Assembly: GCA_046091285.1 (NCBI GenBank)
Contig: JBJTBH010000034.1
Location: 1-9,135 of the forward strand
Reading direction: 5' to 3'
DNA from: CAIXOZ01 sp046091285
GTDB lineage: Bacteria > Cyanobacteriota > Cyanobacteriia > PCC-6307 > Cyanobiaceae
Length of the DNA: 9,135 nucleotides
This document shows, one piece after another, positions 7,335 to 9,135 of this stretch. The first letter of the stretch is position 1. Every line of letters begins with the position of its first letter. The notes beneath the pieces were generated by a model. It was not told the DNA's origin. It saw only the letters and a program-made list of their open reading frames with translations, and searched no databases. Both the position numbers and the translations under genes were made by a program.

Positions 7335-9014
7335 TCAACCACCGATCCGCACCCAGTGGTTGAAGAGGTCTTCGGTTTGGCCGCGGGCCTGCTCCCGTGC
7401 GAGCCAGGCGTTGATGTAGCGACGAAGGGCGGCGTCATCTCCGGCGATCGCCCAGACCAGTTCACTGGCCAGCCGATCATCGAAGGGGGTGATCAGGCTG
7501 GTGCGGGGATGGAGCACAGCCCAGGACGCACCGCCCTCCGCCGTGGTGAGCAGGCCGTCGAAGCGGTGCTGGGCTGTCGGTGAAAAGAAGTGCTGCTTGG
7601 CCTTCAGGGGCAGCAACTGAAGGCTCAGCCGGCCCTGCGGGCCCACCAGCTCCTCCCTGAGCTGTTCGCGCAGGTCGCCACTGAGCAGCTGGGGATCGCT
7701 CACGGCCAGAACCAGGGGCCGGTTCAGCGCTTGATCCCTCAGGTTCTGGACCAGGCCCACCTTGGGATCAGGCACCACCAGGGCGAGGTGAACCCGCTGG
7801 TAGCCCTGGCTGAGCTGGTGCCGCACGGCCCGCTGGGGACTGCTCTGGATTCCACCCACGGCCAGGTCGACCCGTTCCTCATCCAGCCAGCGCTCGAGCG
7901 ATTCGAGCGGAGCCTGGCGCACCTCGAGCCTCACGCCGAGACTGCGGGCCAGCCCATCCACCAGATCGATGTCGTAGCCCACCAGTTCGCCACGACGGTT
8001 CCGGAAAGCCCAGGGCATGCCATCGGAACGCACCCCCACCCGCAGCACGCCGCGCCGCAGGATCGCCGCCAGGCTCACGGGTTCCGGCAGAAGCTCACCC
8101 AGCGCCGCTGGCTGGGGGCCCCCTGTGGCCGACCCCAGCGCAAGCAGCTTCTGGTCGTTCGTGTAGGTGCCCTTGAGCGAGTGGGCGAGATGGGCCCGGG
8201 CCCCACTGCCCAGGCCGCCCAGCACCACGGTGGAGGCCGTGGCCGCGGCCAGCAGGGGCCGGGCCCGCAGGGTCAGCGCTCCTGTCTCCAGAGCCACCAC
8301 CATCACGGCCAGCACCACCAGCCCCTCCAGGGCCAGCACCTTCTCGAAGCGGTAAAGCCATTCTCCGTTGATGTATACCAGCTGCAGCAGATCCATCGGC
8401 AGGCCATGGGCCTGCAACTCCTGGCGTACCACGGCTTTGATCCCTGACACGGTGGCAGGGATGGCCGTGAACAGCATCTGAGCGGTCGCCGCCGGTTTGA
8501 GGGGCTGATCCACATACCAGCCGGCGAAGGGGATGAACCACAGTGCCGCCACCTGACCCAGGGTGGGCAAGGCATAACCCAGCGAGATCAGCGGGGCGAT
8601 CTCGTCTGCGGCATCTGGGTGTGAGCCGTGTGGATCGAGAATCGCCGGAAGCTCCGTGCGGATGTTGGTGACCAGCATCGGCAGCGCGATCAGCAGATTG
8701 GTGCTGCTGGCGGTGAGGGCCAGGGGGCCGCGCACCATGCGCCAGAGCACGCCGGCAGAGAGCGGGGTGAAGGCCAGCACCGCACCGAGGCAGAGGAGAC
8801 TGAGGGCCAGGAAAGCCACCAGCGAGAGCTGAAAAAATCCCTGAATCCGCAGCAGCTGAGCCCACTCGAGTCGCGACACGTTCAGGGCGGAGAGGGCAAA
8901 GATGCCGAAGGGAATGATGCGGGCCACAAGCTTGTTGAGCCGCAAGAACAGCTCACGCATCACCTGCAGCGGCTCCAGCAGGCGCTGCTTTTGGTCTAGG
9001 AGCCTGTCGCGCAT
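7335..9014 (-). CDS. Chimeric transporter: partial dicarboxylate/amino acid:cation symporter domain fused to SBP_bac_3 amino acid-binding domain
   Basis: This 559-residue protein has two unlike parts. Residues 1 to about 245 resemble the second half of DAACS/SDF (GltP-like) symporters: a helix ending PFGIFALSAL (35-44), an HP1-like re-entrant loop GPLALTASSTNLLIALPML (97-114), a TM7-like stretch with YALPTLGQ (147-154), an HP2-like TAIPATVSGI (183-192) and a TM8-like helix near 208-245. The family's first half (about TM1-4) is absent, and the NMDGT cation-binding motif of TM7 is not recognisable. A further hydrophobic segment (about 253-272) leads to a type II binding domain at about 318-545: LRVGVRSDGMPWAF, GELVGYDIDLVDGLARSLG and VDLAVGGIQSSPQRA, whose Arg395 occupies the usual carboxylate-binding position. 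That domain should face the periplasm. The ATG at 9014 follows a GGTGGGG-rich stretch; an in-frame stop lies at 9045-9047. Role inferred: uptake or sensing of amino acids. It may be 5'-truncated. Confidence 0.82.
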   Translation of the reverse strand: MRDRLLDQKQRLLEPLQVMRELFLRLNKLVARIIPFGIFALSALNVSRLEWAQLLRIQGFFQLSLVAFLALSLLCLGAVLAFTPLSAGVLWRMVRGPLALTASSTNLLIALPMLVTNIRTELPAILDPHGSHPDAADEIAPLISLGYALPTLGQVAALWFIPFAGWYVDQPLKPAATAQMLFTAIPATVSGIKAVVRQELQAHGLPMDLLQLVYINGEWLYRFEKVLALEGLVVLAVMVVALETGALTLRARPLLAAATASTVVLGGLGSGARAHLAHSLKGTYTNDQKLLALGSATGGPQPAALGELLPEPVSLAAILRRGVLRVGVRSDGMPWAFRNRRGELVGYDIDLVDGLARSLGVRLEVRQAPLESLERWLDEERVDLAVGGIQSSPQRAVRHQLSQGYQRVHLALVVPDPKVGLVQNLRDQALNRPLVLAVSDPQLLSGDLREQLREELVGPQGRLSLQLLPLKAKQHFFSPTAQHRFDGLLTTAEGGASWAVLHPRTSLITPFDDRLASELVWAIAGDDAALRRYINAWLAREQARGQTEDLFNHWVRIGG

Positions 9015-9052
9015 AGCCCCACCGCCGCTTCTCCGCAGACGCCCTCAAATCT

Positions 9053-9085
9053 GCCCAGATCCCAGTGACAGCAATGGATCTGGGC
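9053..9085. repeat. Perfect 10-bp inverted repeat upstream of both divergent ORFs
   Basis: GCCCAGATCC (9053-9062) pairs exactly with GGATCTGGGC (9076-9085) across a 13-base loop. It lies between the start of the symporter-chimera gene and the plus-strand ORF at the right edge. There is no T-run, so it is unlikely to be a terminator; an operator, an mRNA hairpin or part of an insertion-sequence end are possible. Confidence 0.6.
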
Positions 9086-9093
9086 GATAGAAT
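9065..9093 (+). promoter_or_regulatory. Sigma70-like promoter for the right-edge ORF
   Basis: GTGACA (9065-9070) and TAGAAT (9088-9093) each match the -35 and -10 consensus at five of six positions and are separated by 17 bases, the optimum. The predicted transcript start is near 9100, essentially at the ATG at 9099, so that ATG would be leaderless or the promoter may serve another start. The -35 box lies in the loop of the inverted repeat. Such a match can arise by chance, hence moderate confidence. Confidence 0.35.
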
Positions 9094-9098
9094 GGGGC

Positions 9099-9135
9099 AT
9101 GAGAAAGCCCAAAACCTTCCGTCCCTGGAACCCTG
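9099..9135 (+). CDS. Start of a plus-strand ORF, possibly an IS1182-type transposase (3' end outside window)
   Basis: An ATG at 9099 opens a frame reading MRKPKTFRPWNP to the window edge. From memory of the family, a basic N-terminus followed by FRP(Y/W)(N/D/H)P is how many IS1182-type transposases begin, continuing with a leucine/proline-rich stretch that would lie beyond the edge. Only 12 codons are visible, so this is a suggestion and not an assignment. An IS here would fit the apparently missing 5' half of the neighbouring symporter chimera. The alternative is an unrelated small or ordinary gene. Confidence 0.4.
   Translation, partial: MRKPKTFRPWNP

Noticed and set aside
7590..8447. 285-codon plus-strand open frame inside the symporter-chimera gene
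   Set aside because: It is dominated by Gln/His/Gly/Pro, the usual antisense of Leu/Ala/Arg-rich coding sequence, while the opposite strand encodes an evident binding domain.

Overview
The window is GC-rich and starts inside psbA, the gene for the photosystem II reaction-centre protein D1, so the organism is a cyanobacterium. The base composition, compact gene spacing and the form of the D1 tail fit the Synechococcus/Cyanobium group (alpha-cyanobacteria). That placement is inference; only 'cyanobacterium' is directly supported.

Layout, left to right. Positions 2-310 hold the last 102 codons of psbA, closed by a strong intrinsic terminator (365-392). After a spacer with no recognisable gene, a run of seven co-directional genes occupies about 616-7307 with very short gaps or overlaps, so it is probably one operon: a DUF4912 protein with an N-terminal SAP/Rho-N-like helical motif; a short-chain dehydrogenase of the protochlorophyllide-reductase-like subgroup; then a complete five-part branched-chain/neutral amino acid (HAAT, Liv/Nat-type) ABC importer: binding protein, two permeases (LivH-, LivM-like) and two ATPases (LivG-, LivF-like). 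The importer genes are tightly coupled: three of the four junctions overlap by 1-4 bases and the fourth leaves 7 bases.

Converging on that operon from the right is a minus-strand gene (7335-9014) encoding an unusual chimera: the C-terminal half of a dicarboxylate/amino acid:cation symporter (DAACS/SDF fold) followed by a periplasmic amino acid-binding domain of the SBP_bac_3 type. The N-terminal half of the symporter fold is missing, and the signature NMDGT motif is not recognisable. Directly beyond its start lie a perfect 10-bp inverted repeat, a good sigma70-like promoter and, on the plus strand, the first 12 codons of an ORF that resembles the start of IS1182-type transposases. The simplest reading is that an insertion sequence begins at the right edge and may have cut off the 5' part of the chimera gene; the alternative is a naturally short member of the family.

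Taken together, the non-photosynthetic part of the window is about uptake of amino acids or other small carboxylates: one ATP-driven binding-protein system and one candidate secondary transporter carrying its own binding domain. No RNA genes or CRISPR arrays were seen.
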